NCBI GenBank assembly: GCA_040007095.1
Contig: JBDTVS010000018.1
Location: 7,862-71,861 of the forward strand
Length of the DNA stretch: 64,000 nt
Direction of reading: 5' to 3'
DNA from: JBDTVS01 sp040007095
GTDB lineage: Bacteria; Acidobacteriota; Vicinamibacteria; Vicinamibacterales; CAVVIG01
Part shown: one piece after another, positions 39,695 through 48,992 of the stretch
Numbering within the stretch: position 1 is the first letter of the stretch
How the letters are laid out: every line of letters begins with the position of its first letter
The notes under the pieces: model-generated
Database searches by the model: none
The model's input: the letters and a program-made list of their open reading frames with translations, nothing else
Told to the model about the DNA's origin: nothing
Program-made: the position numbers and the translations under genes

Positions 39695-42166
39695 ATGATC
39701 GAACACGATTCGTCGAAAGTGATCCTGCTGGTCGACGACAACGCGATGAACCTGGAGCTGCTGTCGAGCATCCTGGAGGAAAAGGGCTACCAGGTCCGCG
39801 TCGCGACCAACGGCCGGCGAGGGCTGGAAGCGGCGCGCCGCGCCAAGCCGGATTTGATCATGCTGGATGTCTCGATGCCGGACATGGACGGCTACGAGGT
39901 ATGTCGTACGATCAAAGCCGACCCGCAGTTGCGCCCGGTGCCCGTCATCTTCATCAGCGCGCACGATGCAGGGGCGGAGAAGGCCAAGGCCTTCGAGGTC
40001 GGCGGGGCGGACTACGTCCAGAAGCCGTTTCAGATCCAGGAGGTGCTGGTGCGAGTGCGGCACCAGCTCCGATTGGCGTCACTGCAGGCCGCGCTGCAGG
40101 AGCAGAACACGGACCTCGAGCAGGCCAACGCGCGGCTGCAGGAGATGGTCGCGCGCGAAGAACAGTCGCACGAACGGCTCGAAGCGCTCGTCGTCGAGCG
40201 CACCGCGGAGCTCGAGGAGCGCATGGCTGCCCTCGAAATGAGCGAGGAGCGATACCGCGTCCTCGTCGAGACGGCACCGGAGGCGATCATCGTCTTCGAT
40301 GCCGACACGCAGCTGCTCGTCGATGCGAATCCGAACGCCGAGCGCCTGTTCGGCTGCGGCCGCGAACAGCTGATCGGAACCGACATCACCCGGTTTTATC
40401 CGGATCCGCAGCCTGACGAACGACCGCTGAGCCTCGTGCCCCAGGATCATCTCGCGGCCGATTCCCAGCCGATTCAGTTCGAGCGAGTCATTCGTGCCGA
40501 CGACGGCACGATTCGGCGATGCGAGGTCCACGTCTCGCGCCTGCCTGCCAGGGACCGCCGGCTCGTGCGCGGGACCTTGATCGACATCACCGAGCGGCGG
40601 ATCGCCGAAGAGAAACTGCGGGCGAGCGAGTCGCGGCTGCGCGCCATCCTGGATTCGACGCTCGACGCCGTCATCGTCATGGATGCCGATGGACGGGTGG
40701 TGGAGCTCAATCCTGCCGCCGAGCGCCACTTCGGATATGCAAGTGCAGCGGCCGTCGGGAAGCCGATCGCGGAGCTGGTCAACCTGCCGGGCGAGGCGGG
40801 GAGCAGCGCCGCGGCGTTGACGCCCTACCTGATGGACTCGAGCGCGTCGCGCCTGGGTCAACGCGTGGAGACCACGGCGCTGCGCCGCAATGGTCACGCG
40901 TTCCCCGTCGAGCTGTGCGTGCAACGAATCGGCTCCGAAGCGCCGCCCCTGTTTACGGCGATCGTCCGGGATCTCACCGAGCGCAAGCGTCTGGAAGCCC
41001 AGTTTCTCCAGGCCCAGAGGATGGAGACGGTCGGCCAGTTGGCGGGCGGCATTGCGCACGACTTCAACAATCTACTGACCGTGATCAACAACAGCGCCGA
41101 GCTCGCCGCCATGGAGTTGCGCGCGGGCGATCCGATGCTCGAGGATCTGACGGCAATCGTCGACGCCGGCAAGAGAGCGGCGGTGCTTACCGGGCATCTG
41201 CTCGCGTTCAGCCGGAAGCAAGTGCTGCAGCCCGCCGTACTGAACCTCAACACCCTCGTCAAAAAGCTTGAAGGCATGCTCCGGCGGGTGATCCCCGAGA
41301 ACATCGAGCTGGCCATCAACATCGCGGGGAACCTCGACAACGTCAACGTCGACCGGGGGCAGATGGAGCAGGTGATTCTCAATCTCGCCGTCAACAGCAG
41401 AGACGCGATGCCGGACGGCGGCACCCTGACGATCGAGACGCGACAGGTCGTATTGGACTCGTCCTCCGCGCAGACACACCCGGGCATGCAGCCGGGACCG
41501 CACGTCGTGCTCACGGTCCGGGACACCGGATGCGGAATGGATCAGGCCACGATGCAGCGCATGTTCGAACCGTTCTTCACGACCAAAGGCGTGGGCCGGG
41601 GCACCGGCCTCGGTCTCGCCACGGTGCACGGCATCATCAAACAGAGCGGCGGCGACGTGCAGGTCTTCAGCGAGCTCGGACACGGGTCGACGGTCGAGAT
41701 GTTCCTGCCGGCAGTGACCAACATGGCATCGGGCGAGCAGCACACGTCGGCAGTCAAGGTCGCGCGGGGCACGGAGACGATCCTGGTCGTGGACGACGAC
41801 GCGGGAATCTGCCGGGTGGTGAAACAGATGCTCGAAAGTGCGGGCTACCGGGTGCTCACGGCCTCGAGCACGAGAGACGCGCTGCTGTTGCTGGATCGCC
41901 AGGCTCGTCCGCCTGACCTGCTGTTGACGGACATGGTGATGCCGGAAATGACCGGGCCCGAACTGGCGGAGCGCGTGATCGCCGCGTGTCCCGAGATCAA
42001 GGTGCTCTATGCCTCAGGGTATACCGACGACGCGATCATGGACCATGGTGCGATTGCGAAAGGAGTGCACTTTATCGGCAAGCCGTACACCACGACAGGG
42101 CTCACGCACAAAGTGCGCGAAGTGCTCGACACTCCCACGCAAGCCTTCAAGACGGCAGGCGCGTAG
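39695..42166 (+). CDS. Hybrid histidine kinase, REC-PAS-PAS-HisKA-HATPase-REC
   Basis: 823 residues, no membrane segment, so cytoplasmic. Order: receiver (about 8-125, Asp58 in MLDVSMPDMDG), coiled coil (about 128-185), PAS (about 185-305), PAS (about 310-440), H-box GGIAHDFNNLL with His455, HATPase_c with NLAVNSRDAMPDGG, DTGCGMD and GTGLGLATVHG, and a C-terminal receiver (about 700-815) with Asp746 (LLTDMVMPEMTG). A receiver at the front suggests it is itself phosphorylated by another kinase. ATG 39695 was chosen because it begins the receiver strand directly. The target regulator is not in the window. Confidence 0.93.
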   Translation: MIEHDSSKVILLVDDNAMNLELLSSILEEKGYQVRVATNGRRGLEAARRAKPDLIMLDVSMPDMDGYEVCRTIKADPQLRPVPVIFISAHDAGAEKAKAFEVGGADYVQKPFQIQEVLVRVRHQLRLASLQAALQEQNTDLEQANARLQEMVAREEQSHERLEALVVERTAELEERMAALEMSEERYRVLVETAPEAIIVFDADTQLLVDANPNAERLFGCGREQLIGTDITRFYPDPQPDERPLSLVPQDHLAADSQPIQFERVIRADDGTIRRCEVHVSRLPARDRRLVRGTLIDITERRIAEEKLRASESRLRAILDSTLDAVIVMDADGRVVELNPAAERHFGYASAAAVGKPIAELVNLPGEAGSSAAALTPYLMDSSASRLGQRVETTALRRNGHAFPVELCVQRIGSEAPPLFTAIVRDLTERKRLEAQFLQAQRMETVGQLAGGIAHDFNNLLTVINNSAELAAMELRAGDPMLEDLTAIVDAGKRAAVLTGHLLAFSRKQVLQPAVLNLNTLVKKLEGMLRRVIPENIELAINIAGNLDNVNVDRGQMEQVILNLAVNSRDAMPDGGTLTIETRQVVLDSSSAQTHPGMQPGPHVVLTVRDTGCGMDQATMQRMFEPFFTTKGVGRGTGLGLATVHGIIKQSGGDVQVFSELGHGSTVEMFLPAVTNMASGEQHTSAVKVARGTETILVVDDDAGICRVVKQMLESAGYRVLTASSTRDALLLLDRQARPPDLLLTDMVMPEMTGPELAERVIAACPEIKVLYASGYTDDAIMDHGAIAKGVHFIGKPYTTTGLTHKVREVLDTPTQAFKTAGA

Positions 42167-42224
42167 CCTCGAAACCTCTCGACCGCGGGTGCCGGCTATG
42201 GCCCCTCCCGGCGAGGCGCCCTGC

Positions 42225-43127
42225 TCAACGCGGGAACAGTCGCTCGAAGTTTCCGCCCAGAATTTGCCCTTTGATGATTGCGCTGACGCCGAGCGCGTCG
42301 AGCGTTGACGACTGCTCGACGTAGACACTCTTCACCCAGCCGCGTGGAAAAAACGACGAATCGCTGCCGAACAGCAGACGGTCCGGGCCAAGCACGCTCA
42401 GCGCCTGCCTGAACACCGCGTCGAGCGTCAGCCCCGGCGTGTACTTGATCCAGCCGTTCGAGCTCGACGTATCGAAAAACACGTTGGCACACAGGTCGGC
42501 AAGCATCAGCGCTTCGCGAAGAAGGCCCGCGCCGAAGTGGGGGACGATGATCGGCATCGATGGATGCGCGAGTGCAATCGCGTGCAGATCGAGAGGGTTG
42601 CCGTAGCGGATATCGAATGGGCTCGGCAGACCGAGCTTCTTCCGCACTCCTACCGACAGCACCCCGCAGTGGACAAAAACCGCCGTCGGCGATCGCGCCG
42701 CGACGACGTCAAAGACGGCTGTCGCGCGCTCGTCGTGAAGCCAATAGCGGTGCATGGCCGGAAACAGGCAAATCGCGCGGAAGCGGCCGGTGTCGATTGC
42801 CGCAGCGGCGGCCGCCGCCGCCTCTGGCTGAGTCGGATCGACCATCAAGAACCCCACGAATCGGGTCGGATGGCGTGCAACCGCGGCGGCGACCGACGCC
42901 TCATCACCAGGGACGCTGGCCATGATCGCGGCCCGGGAGACCCCATGAGCATCGAGCTCGGCGACCCATCGATCGGCGAGTTGTTCAGGTGTTCCGGGGT
43001 CCTCCCATCCGAGGATCGCGAGGGGACGAGATCCGGGCGCCGCGGGATCCGAGTCCTTCAAGCCCCGGCCGAGCGCGGCGAAGAAGTTGGTCGAAAAGAA
43101 GTGGCAGTGAGCGTCGTTGAGGGGCAT
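42225..43127 (-). CDS. Amidohydrolase_2 family enzyme
   Basis: 300 residues from ATG 43127. Metal ligands of the amidohydrolase fold are visible: HCHFF (HxH) near residue 7, AVFVHCGVL, IIVPHFGAG and LFGSDSSFFPRGW. It is distantly related to the amidohydrolase at 33952 but not adjacent to a transporter. The reaction is unknown; decarboxylases, lactonases and hydrolases of this fold cannot be told apart here. An upstream frame extension to 43232 exists but starts before a plausible protein beginning. Confidence 0.8.
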   Translation of the reverse strand: MPLNDAHCHFFSTNFFAALGRGLKDSDPAAPGSRPLAILGWEDPGTPEQLADRWVAELDAHGVSRAAIMASVPGDEASVAAAVARHPTRFVGFLMVDPTQPEAAAAAAAAIDTGRFRAICLFPAMHRYWLHDERATAVFDVVAARSPTAVFVHCGVLSVGVRKKLGLPSPFDIRYGNPLDLHAIALAHPSMPIIVPHFGAGLLREALMLADLCANVFFDTSSSNGWIKYTPGLTLDAVFRQALSVLGPDRLLFGSDSSFFPRGWVKSVYVEQSSTLDALGVSAIIKGQILGGNFERLFPR

Positions 43128-43237
43128 TGATTGTCGATCGTCGCTGCCGGGCAGAATCCGCGGCGTGTGGGTACTGCGGTGGTGGTTCTGGCGGAGGCCG
43201 GTGCCTACGTCGCAATGAATGTCGGCCACCAAGAAAA

Positions 43238-43261
43238 AGGGCGGGCCCGAAGACCCGCCCT
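43238..43261 (-). terminator. Intrinsic terminator after the DUF1326 gene
   Basis: Read on the minus strand, AGGGCGGG-N8-CCCGCCCT forms an 8-bp stem followed by TTTTCTT. It lies 50 bases after the stop of the minus-strand DUF1326 gene, and the orientation and T-run fit rho-independent termination. Confidence 0.75.
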
Positions 43262-43311
43262 ACACTGATTCATCGTCTGGCATGCTCAGCCGGCATGCAC
43301 CCGAAACTCGC

Positions 43312-43968
43312 TTAGTACGCGAAGCTGCCGATGTACGACGAGCGCCTGTTCGGCGCGCTCCACTTCGTCCCCAGGCTGCTGCCCGTGAACGAGTGCTCTT
43401 CGGTCTGGCTCATCGTGGCTTCGGTGACCTGGGCCAGCGGGGCGAACCACTGCATCGAGCCGCAAGTGGGATCGTGGTCGAGGTGTTTGCTGATATCGAG
43501 CTTCGCCTGGCTGGTCGCGACGTTCACGCCGTGCTCGGTCTCAGAGAACTGAATCGGCGCGGACGTGACGTTGACGACCGTCCCGACGCTGGCCTTCGCG
43601 AGCTCAGTGACCATCGCGACAAGGGCGATGCGCTGCGCCGCGTTGGCGCGCTCGTCGACGACGACTGCCGACTTGACCTTGGCGCGAACGCCGCCGATCT
43701 CATGGATGCCGAGGTTCGCGTCGCCGGACAGGGCGGCGACGACCGACAGGCCATCGAGTGACACGCCGTTGAAGCTGCCGCGGTCCACTTTCCAGGCGAG
43801 CACCGCCTGCCTACCGACCGTGTCCGCCTCGCTGCTCATGATGCAGCCGCCGGTGAACACCTCGGCGGTACGGGCTTCGACGTACTTGCCGCTGATTGAG
43901 CTTCCCGCGAGGAGGGACGAGCCGGACAAGCCGACCAGCGCCGTCAGAACGATCATTCGTGTTTTCAT
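43312..43968 (-). CDS. Secreted DUF1326-like protein
   Basis: 218 residues with a signal peptide (MKTRMIVLTALVGLSGSSLLAG). The mature start ISGKYVEARTAEVFTGGCIM and following AVLAWKVDRGSFNGVSLDGL resemble DUF1326 domain proteins, of unknown function. The second Cys of the usual DUF1326 CxC cluster seems absent, with only GGC and later CGSM retained. It is followed by an intrinsic terminator and so is probably monocistronic or the last gene. Confidence 0.7.
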   Translation of the reverse strand: MKTRMIVLTALVGLSGSSLLAGSSISGKYVEARTAEVFTGGCIMSSEADTVGRQAVLAWKVDRGSFNGVSLDGLSVVAALSGDANLGIHEIGGVRAKVKSAVVVDERANAAQRIALVAMVTELAKASVGTVVNVTSAPIQFSETEHGVNVATSQAKLDISKHLDHDPTCGSMQWFAPLAQVTEATMSQTEEHSFTGSSLGTKWSAPNRRSSYIGSFAY

Positions 43969-44010
43969 GTCAGCCTCTCGAGCATTCGAAAACCGAGTGT
44001 TCAGTATAAC

Positions 44011-44241
44011 TCAGTGTCGGCAGCAGTTCCGATTCCCCTGGCAGAGTTGCGGGTTGGCCGGCAGTCCATCCGGCCCGATGCCGGTCTGGGTCTCTGCGCA
44101 CCAGTAGGCCGTCGATTCGAACGAGGTATCGTAGAACTTCGACTCGTCCGGGTCGGGCGCCGCCATCACGTACATCCCTTTGTGGCGAAGGATCAGGCAG
44201 TGCACGCCGAGCGTCAGTTTGGGTGAAACCAAGTGCTCCAT
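44011..44241 (-). CDS. Small cysteine-containing hypothetical protein
   Basis: 76 residues, five Cys (one early, the rest in AYWCAETQ, QLCQGNRNCCRH at the C-terminus) and several His. No signal peptide or membrane helix. It lies 42 bases upstream of the DUF1326 gene on the same strand, so the two may be co-expressed. The C-terminal CxnCC-H cluster could bind metal. Not a recognised family. Confidence 0.5.
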   Translation of the reverse strand: MEHLVSPKLTLGVHCLILRHKGMYVMAAPDPDESKFYDTSFESTAYWCAETQTGIGPDGLPANPQLCQGNRNCCRH

Positions 44242-44347
44242 AGTGGCTCCCGAATTTGGTCGTTGATCAGCTGATTATCTGGTCCTTGACGACGCTCGGA
44301 TTACGCGCGCACTGACCAGACGACCCTCCTGGCCAAAACGACCGGAT

Positions 44348-45337
44348 TCACACAGTCGCTAGACCGGCGGCGCGCATCACGGCGCGCTTCACCGCCGCCT
44401 TGGTGATTTGAATCTTGTAGGCGTTTCCGCTGAGTGGCTTCGCCGCGCGAACCGCCGCGTCGGCGGCGGCGGCCGCGGTCTCGGCATTCAGCGGCTTGCC
44501 GACCAGCGCGCGCTCGGCATCCTCGGAGCGCCAGGGCACCGGCGCCACGGCGCCCAGCACGACGCGCGCCGAGCGGATGGTGTTGCCGTTCATCGCCAGG
44601 ACGACCGTCGTGAACGCCAGCGGCCAGTCGCGCGACTGCTTGTAGCGCACTTCGTAGTGTCCGGTCTTCACATTGCCCGGGGCCGGCAGGATCACGTGGG
44701 TCAGCAGTTCGTCGTCCGCCAGGACGTTCTCCTTGAGGACGTTCTGCAGCGTCGGCATCGTGAAGTACTCCGCCGCCGACACTTCGCGCTCACCGGCCGG
44801 GCCGACAACTCGGAACTTCGCGCCGTAGGCGACGCACGGCACCGCCAGACTCGACGGATGGACGATGTGGCTCGGTCCGTCGTTGCCGAAGATCGCGTGA
44901 TACTGGTTCTCGCCGTTGACGGCGAAGCAGCGCGAGCCGCCCTTCTTGTAGCACACGAATTCTTCGTTGCGGAAGTACCAGCAGCGCGGACGCTGGTTGA
45001 GATTCCCGCCGACCGTGCCCTGATTGCGAATCTGTGGGGTGCCAACCAGCCCGGCGGCATCGAGGATGGCCGGATAGAGCCGCCGCACCTGGGCGTTTCC
45101 CGCCAGATCGACGATCCTCACGGCGGCGCCAATCTTCAAGCCACCGTCCGGCATGGCCGTCACGGTCGCATCCAGCGCGTTCTTGATGTTGACGAGGGTG
45201 TCGGGCTGCGTGACGTAGTCTTTCATCCGCGCCAGCAGATCCTGACCGCCACCGAGCGCCATCACGACGCCGTCGCCTTTGAGCGCGGCAACCGCGTCTT
45301 TCTCGGAGGTCGGATTGATATACGCAAACGCCTTCAC
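44348..45337 (-). CDS. Xanthine-dehydrogenase-family FAD subunit
   Basis: 329 residues from GTG 45337, overlapping the large-subunit stop by four bases (GTGA). It has the FAD-binding pattern MALGGGQDLLARMK (about 28-41), then GTVGGNLNQRPRCWYFR with three-Cys features (CWYF, VCYKKGG, RCFAVNG) seen in some periplasmic-type members, and a C-terminal CO-dehydrogenase flavoprotein domain. It would pass electrons between the iron-sulfur subunit and an acceptor. Part of a three-gene molybdenum hydroxylase operon. Confidence 0.92.
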   Translation of the reverse strand: MKAFAYINPTSEKDAVAALKGDGVVMALGGGQDLLARMKDYVTQPDTLVNIKNALDATVTAMPDGGLKIGAAVRIVDLAGNAQVRRLYPAILDAAGLVGTPQIRNQGTVGGNLNQRPRCWYFRNEEFVCYKKGGSRCFAVNGENQYHAIFGNDGPSHIVHPSSLAVPCVAYGAKFRVVGPAGEREVSAAEYFTMPTLQNVLKENVLADDELLTHVILPAPGNVKTGHYEVRYKQSRDWPLAFTTVVLAMNGNTIRSARVVLGAVAPVPWRSEDAERALVGKPLNAETAAAAADAAVRAAKPLSGNAYKIQITKAAVKRAVMRAAGLATV

Positions 45338-47610
45338 AGCGTCCCTCCTGCTTTCTCCTGCTCGATCGCCTGCAGGATCTTGTGCGGGTGAAGCGGCACA
45401 CTGCGGATGGTGGCGCCGGTCGCGTTCCTGACGGCGTTCGCGATCGCCGCCGATGTCGAGACCGTCGGCGGCTCGCCGATGCCGATCACGCCGCGCGCCC
45501 GCTGCTCGGGCCCATCCATCAGGATGATGTCGATTTTCGGGATGTCCGACATCCCGGCCATCAGGTACCACTCCATGTTCGGGTTGACCATCTGCGCGGT
45601 GTTGCGATCGAGAATGCGGTCCTCGAACATGGCGAAGTTGAGCGACCCGACAATCCCGCCGTAGACCTGGCTCTCGGCGAGCAGCTTGTCGACGATCAAC
45701 CCGCAGTCCTGCACGGTGAGAATGCGCCGCAGCCTCACGATGCCGGTCTCGATATCGACATCGCACTCCGTGAACTGCACGCCGCTCGTGCCGTTGCCGG
45801 AGAGACCGTCGACCCATTCGCCGTCGACCGAGATCGGCTCGGTGCCGAGCAGCTTGCAGGCATCCTTCCAGGCCAGGCCCTTCGAGGGGTTGCCGATGAC
45901 ATGGACGCGGCCGTTCGACGCGGTCAGCGTTTGCGGATCGACGCCGAGCGCGGGACCCACCTTCAAGGCCAGCGCATCGAGCGCCTTACCGGCAGTCATC
46001 CGGATCGCGGGCATCACGCCTGCGGCCGTCGTGCTGCCGCCGGACGCGCCGCTGAAGGGATAGATCGTGTCGCCGATTTCCGCCTTGACGGCGCTCATCG
46101 GAAGGCCGAGCGTCTCGGCCGTGCCCATCGTCACAATCGTGCGCGTGCCGGTGCCGAGATCCTGGGTGCCGCATTTCATCACGACGCTGCCGTCGGCCAT
46201 GATGTCGCAGTGCGCGCGCGATCCACGGCCGCCACCACCCCAGCGGTGCGCGGCGCAGCCCATGCCGGTCTTGATCGGACCCGACTGCGCGTCGCCCGTG
46301 GCGTGCCGCTTGTCCCAACCGAACGCTTTCGCGCCGATGGTGAAGTACTCCTCCCACATGGCGTTCGCGGCTTTTTCCGGAAGGTTCTTGATCCGGAACG
46401 CGAGGGGATCCATGCGGAGGCGATCCGCGAGCTCGTCCATCAGGATTTCGGTGAGGAAGCAGCCCTGTGGATGGCCCGGCGCCCGCATCGCCCGCTGCAG
46501 GCCCGCGTTGATGTAGACGTCCTTGTGCGTGCGCCTGCGATTCGGGAAGTTGTAGATATACGGCAGCGGGAAATTTGAGGTGGCGCCCGCGCCGCCCGTA
46601 CCCCAGCTTTGACCGTCGAACGCCACCAGACGTCCGTCCGCCGCAACACCCGCGCGAATGTGCGCGACCGCGGATGGCCGGTTGCCGACCGCCAGCTGCT
46701 CTTCCTTGCGGTCCAGCATCAACTTGACCGGCGCCTTCGCCTGCTGCGCCAGACGAGCGCAGATGAGGCCTTCGGCGCCGACGTTGGTCTTGCTGCCGAA
46801 GCCGCCGCCCATGTACTGCGTGATGACGCGCACGTTCGCCTGGGGAATCTTCAAGCCATCGGCATACTGCTGCGCCGACGCATGGACGCCCTGTGTGGAC
46901 ACCCACGCCGTCAGCTTGTCGCCGTCCCATTCGCAGACGGTGCCGTGCGTCTCCAGGCAACAGTGGGTGATGACGTGGGTCGAGTACGTCTGCTCGACGA
47001 CATGCGCCGCCAGCTTGAAGCCGGCGTCGAGATCACCCGCCTCTTCCCTGTTGCCCTCTCGCGTGTTGCCCATCGCGAACACTTTGGGTGCATCGGGGGC
47101 CATCGCCTGCTCGACGTTGGCGAAGTGCGGCAACTGCTCGTAGCGCACGCGCACCAGGCGCGCGATGTCGTAGGAGCGCTCCTCCGTATCCGCCGCGATC
47201 CCGACCACTTCGTCGCCCTGGAACAACACTTCGGTGCCGGGCGTCTTGTGGATGATCACACCCTTGAACCCGGGAGCCTTTTCGGCCTCGCTGGTGTCGA
47301 TCGACACGATCCGGGCGTGGGCGAGCGGCGAGCGGATGATCTTGCCGTAGAGCATTCCTGGACGATTGATGTCGTAGGTGTATTTCGCCCGGCCCGACAC
47401 TTTATCGGGCGCGTCGAGCCGTTTCACGGACGTCGTGATCAGCGTCGGCCTGGCGGGCCACTTGTACTTGTCGGCGACGCGTGCAGCCGGCGGCGGAGCC
47501 GGCGGCCCACCGCCTCGGCCCTGTCCAGCGGGCGCGCCGCCGGGCGCGGCCGCGGGCGACGGCGCGGCGGGCGACGGCGCGGCGGGCGGCGGATTCTGTG
47601 GATTAAGCAC
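45334..47610 (-). CDS. Xanthine-dehydrogenase-family molybdopterin catalytic subunit
   Basis: 758 residues. Residues 1-45 are a Pro/Ala/Gly-rich spacer (PAAPSPAAPSPAAAPGG). The aldehyde-oxidase a/b domain (ITTSVKRLDAPDKVSGRAKY) and the long Mo-binding domain follow, with YMGGGFGSK, AMRAPGHPQG and the catalytic Glu in GIGEPPTVS near the C-terminus. It hydroxylates an unknown heterocycle, aldehyde or aromatic. The family residue for purines was not verified. It has no own Tat signal and presumably travels with the signal-bearing iron-sulfur subunit; the proline spacer may help assembly. Confidence 0.93.
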   Translation of the reverse strand: MLNPQNPPPAAPSPAAPSPAAAPGGAPAGQGRGGGPPAPPPAARVADKYKWPARPTLITTSVKRLDAPDKVSGRAKYTYDINRPGMLYGKIIRSPLAHARIVSIDTSEAEKAPGFKGVIIHKTPGTEVLFQGDEVVGIAADTEERSYDIARLVRVRYEQLPHFANVEQAMAPDAPKVFAMGNTREGNREEAGDLDAGFKLAAHVVEQTYSTHVITHCCLETHGTVCEWDGDKLTAWVSTQGVHASAQQYADGLKIPQANVRVITQYMGGGFGSKTNVGAEGLICARLAQQAKAPVKLMLDRKEEQLAVGNRPSAVAHIRAGVAADGRLVAFDGQSWGTGGAGATSNFPLPYIYNFPNRRRTHKDVYINAGLQRAMRAPGHPQGCFLTEILMDELADRLRMDPLAFRIKNLPEKAANAMWEEYFTIGAKAFGWDKRHATGDAQSGPIKTGMGCAAHRWGGGGRGSRAHCDIMADGSVVMKCGTQDLGTGTRTIVTMGTAETLGLPMSAVKAEIGDTIYPFSGASGGSTTAAGVMPAIRMTAGKALDALALKVGPALGVDPQTLTASNGRVHVIGNPSKGLAWKDACKLLGTEPISVDGEWVDGLSGNGTSGVQFTECDVDIETGIVRLRRILTVQDCGLIVDKLLAESQVYGGIVGSLNFAMFEDRILDRNTAQMVNPNMEWYLMAGMSDIPKIDIILMDGPEQRARGVIGIGEPPTVSTSAAIANAVRNATGATIRSVPLHPHKILQAIEQEKAGGTL

Positions 47611-48238
47611 GAGCCACCCCCTTGGCCTTCAGCGCGGCCTCCATGATTCTCACGAAGGTGCCGCACCGGCAGATGTTGCCGTCGAGCCCCCTCTTCGCCT
47701 GAGCCAGCGTGGGATTCGGGGTGCGCTCGAGTAGCGCCACCGTCGCCATCACAAAGCCTGGGGTGCAGAACCCGCACATCAGACCGTCGGTGTCGACGAA
47801 CGCCTGCTGCACGGGGTGCAACGTGGCGCCGTTGGCCAGCCCGTCCACGGTGCGAACCTGCTTGCCCTGCACCTCGATGGCGAGCGTCGAACAGGAATAG
47901 ACCGTTCGGCCGTCGACAATCATCGTGCAGGCGCCGCACGCCCCGCGATCGCAGACGCGCTTGTTGCCCGTCAGATCGGCGCGATTGCGCAGCGCATTCA
48001 ACAGGGTGACCCGCGGTTCGATCCGAAGATCGAGCCGCTTGCCGTTGACTGTCAAGGTGACCGGCACGTCGCCCGGGCCAATCGTGGCCGGGCCGCTCTG
48101 GGCGGCAACCTCGGCCACGCCGACCGTCGTGACCGCCGTCGCCAGACTGCCAACGCCGGCGGTCTTCAGAAAGTTACGACGACTGACATTCACGCGGTCG
48201 TCTTGAGTCTTGTCGGGAGAATCGTCTTTCGGAGCCAT
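47603..48238 (-). CDS. Tat-exported 2Fe-2S subunit of a molybdenum hydroxylase
   Basis: 211 residues from ATG 48238 with GAGGGGG upstream. It carries a twin-arginine signal (SRRNFLKTAG followed by a hydrophobic stretch), then a plant-type ferredoxin domain with CDRGACGACT and a later Cys, and a second 2Fe-2S domain with CGFCTPG and ICRCGTF. This is the small-subunit layout of xanthine-dehydrogenase-family enzymes. Export implies that the whole complex works in the periplasm, as in isoquinoline 1-oxidoreductase-type and other Tat-exported members. Its 3' end overlaps the large-subunit start by eight bases. Confidence 0.93.
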   Translation of the reverse strand: MAPKDDSPDKTQDDRVNVSRRNFLKTAGVGSLATAVTTVGVAEVAAQSGPATIGPGDVPVTLTVNGKRLDLRIEPRVTLLNALRNRADLTGNKRVCDRGACGACTMIVDGRTVYSCSTLAIEVQGKQVRTVDGLANGATLHPVQQAFVDTDGLMCGFCTPGFVMATVALLERTPNPTLAQAKRGLDGNICRCGTFVRIMEAALKAKGVARA

Positions 48239-48288
48239 CAGCAAGCCCCCTCAACGGCAAATGGGAAGGAACGCAAGCGCACAAGATA

Positions 48289-48471
48289 TCACGTCTTTTC
48301 GAGGATCTCGACCAGTTCCTTCAGCGCCTCCATCTCCTCATGGGCGGCATAAAGGATCGCCCGCCGCTCTTGCAGGGTCGGCGCGGCGAGCGGCTGGTCG
48401 TCGATCTGGACCTTGCCGTCCTCGGTCACGTCGACCACAAAGGCGTCCATGGGTTCGACAAAGAGCTTCAT
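48289..48471 (-). CDS. Small acidic hypothetical protein (60 residues)
   Basis: An acidic protein with a short beta-strand start (MKLFVEPMDAFVVDVTEDGK) and a predicted C-terminal helix (HEEMEALKELVEILEKT). No signal peptide. It lies 50 bases upstream of the molybdenum hydroxylase operon on the same strand. Not recognised; the clean codon pattern and Glu-rich helix favour a real gene. Confidence 0.5.
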   Translation of the reverse strand: MKLFVEPMDAFVVDVTEDGKVQIDDQPLAAPTLQERRAILYAAHEEMEALKELVEILEKT

Positions 48472-48478
48472 GTTATGG

Positions 48479-48573
48479 AGTGATGGGATGACGGCGTAAT
48501 GGGGTAATGGCGTAATTTGGAAATGGGTCCATCATCCCTTACCCCATTGCCACCTCACCCCATCACCCCATTC
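48479..48573. repeat. Inverted array of GGGGTAATGG/CCCATTACC-type units
   Basis: The left part has GATGGGATGA, GTAATGGGGTAATGGCGTAA units; the right part has their complements (CCCTTACCCCATTGCC, CACCCCATCACCCC). Together they can fold into a long imperfect hairpin between the small acidic gene and the ACT gene. The same vocabulary in one orientation occurs at 3170-3226. Confidence 0.65.
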
Positions 48574-48581
48574 CTGAACTT

Positions 48582-48965
48582 TCACACCCCTGCCGCGGCC
48601 GACGCTCGAACGGCATCGTCCACGCCGATGACGATGGACGCGGTCGGGCTCGCTTCGGGCCCGCCGCCGTAGGCGTACTCGACGTTGACGCCGGCGTCGC
48701 CGATCAGACGCAAGACCGGCGCGAGCGCCCCGGGCGCATTGGACACATGCACCAGAATGACGTCCCGTTCGGTCACCTGATGGTGATGGTCTTGTAGCAC
48801 GGCGGCCCCGTGGACGTGGTTGTCCACGACCAGGCGGAGCTGCCCCCCGGCTTCGAGCGTCATCGCCACAATGTTGACGCGCTCTTCCGACAACAGGGCG
48901 CACACACCGCCCAGCGCCGACGGGCTGTTTGGAAGTCGCAGGTTCAATTCAGTCCGGATCGCCAT
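48582..48965 (-). CDS. Tandem ACT-domain protein
   Basis: 127 residues. Two ACT folds are suggested: LNLRLPNSPSALGGVCALLS with NIVAMTLE (about 6-40), and VILVHVSNAPGALAPVLRLI with VNVEYAYGG (about 68-100). Such small double-ACT proteins bind amino acids and regulate enzymes or act alone. It is divergent from the aminotransferase gene with only about 27-60 bases between the starts, so a shared control region is likely and an amino-acid-sensing role fits the neighbour. Confidence 0.78.
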   Translation of the reverse strand: MAIRTELNLRLPNSPSALGGVCALLSEERVNIVAMTLEAGGQLRLVVDNHVHGAAVLQDHHHQVTERDVILVHVSNAPGALAPVLRLIGDAGVNVEYAYGGGPEASPTASIVIGVDDAVRASAAAGV

Positions 48966-48992
48966 AAGCTCGCAAGCCTATCATTAGGCGTG

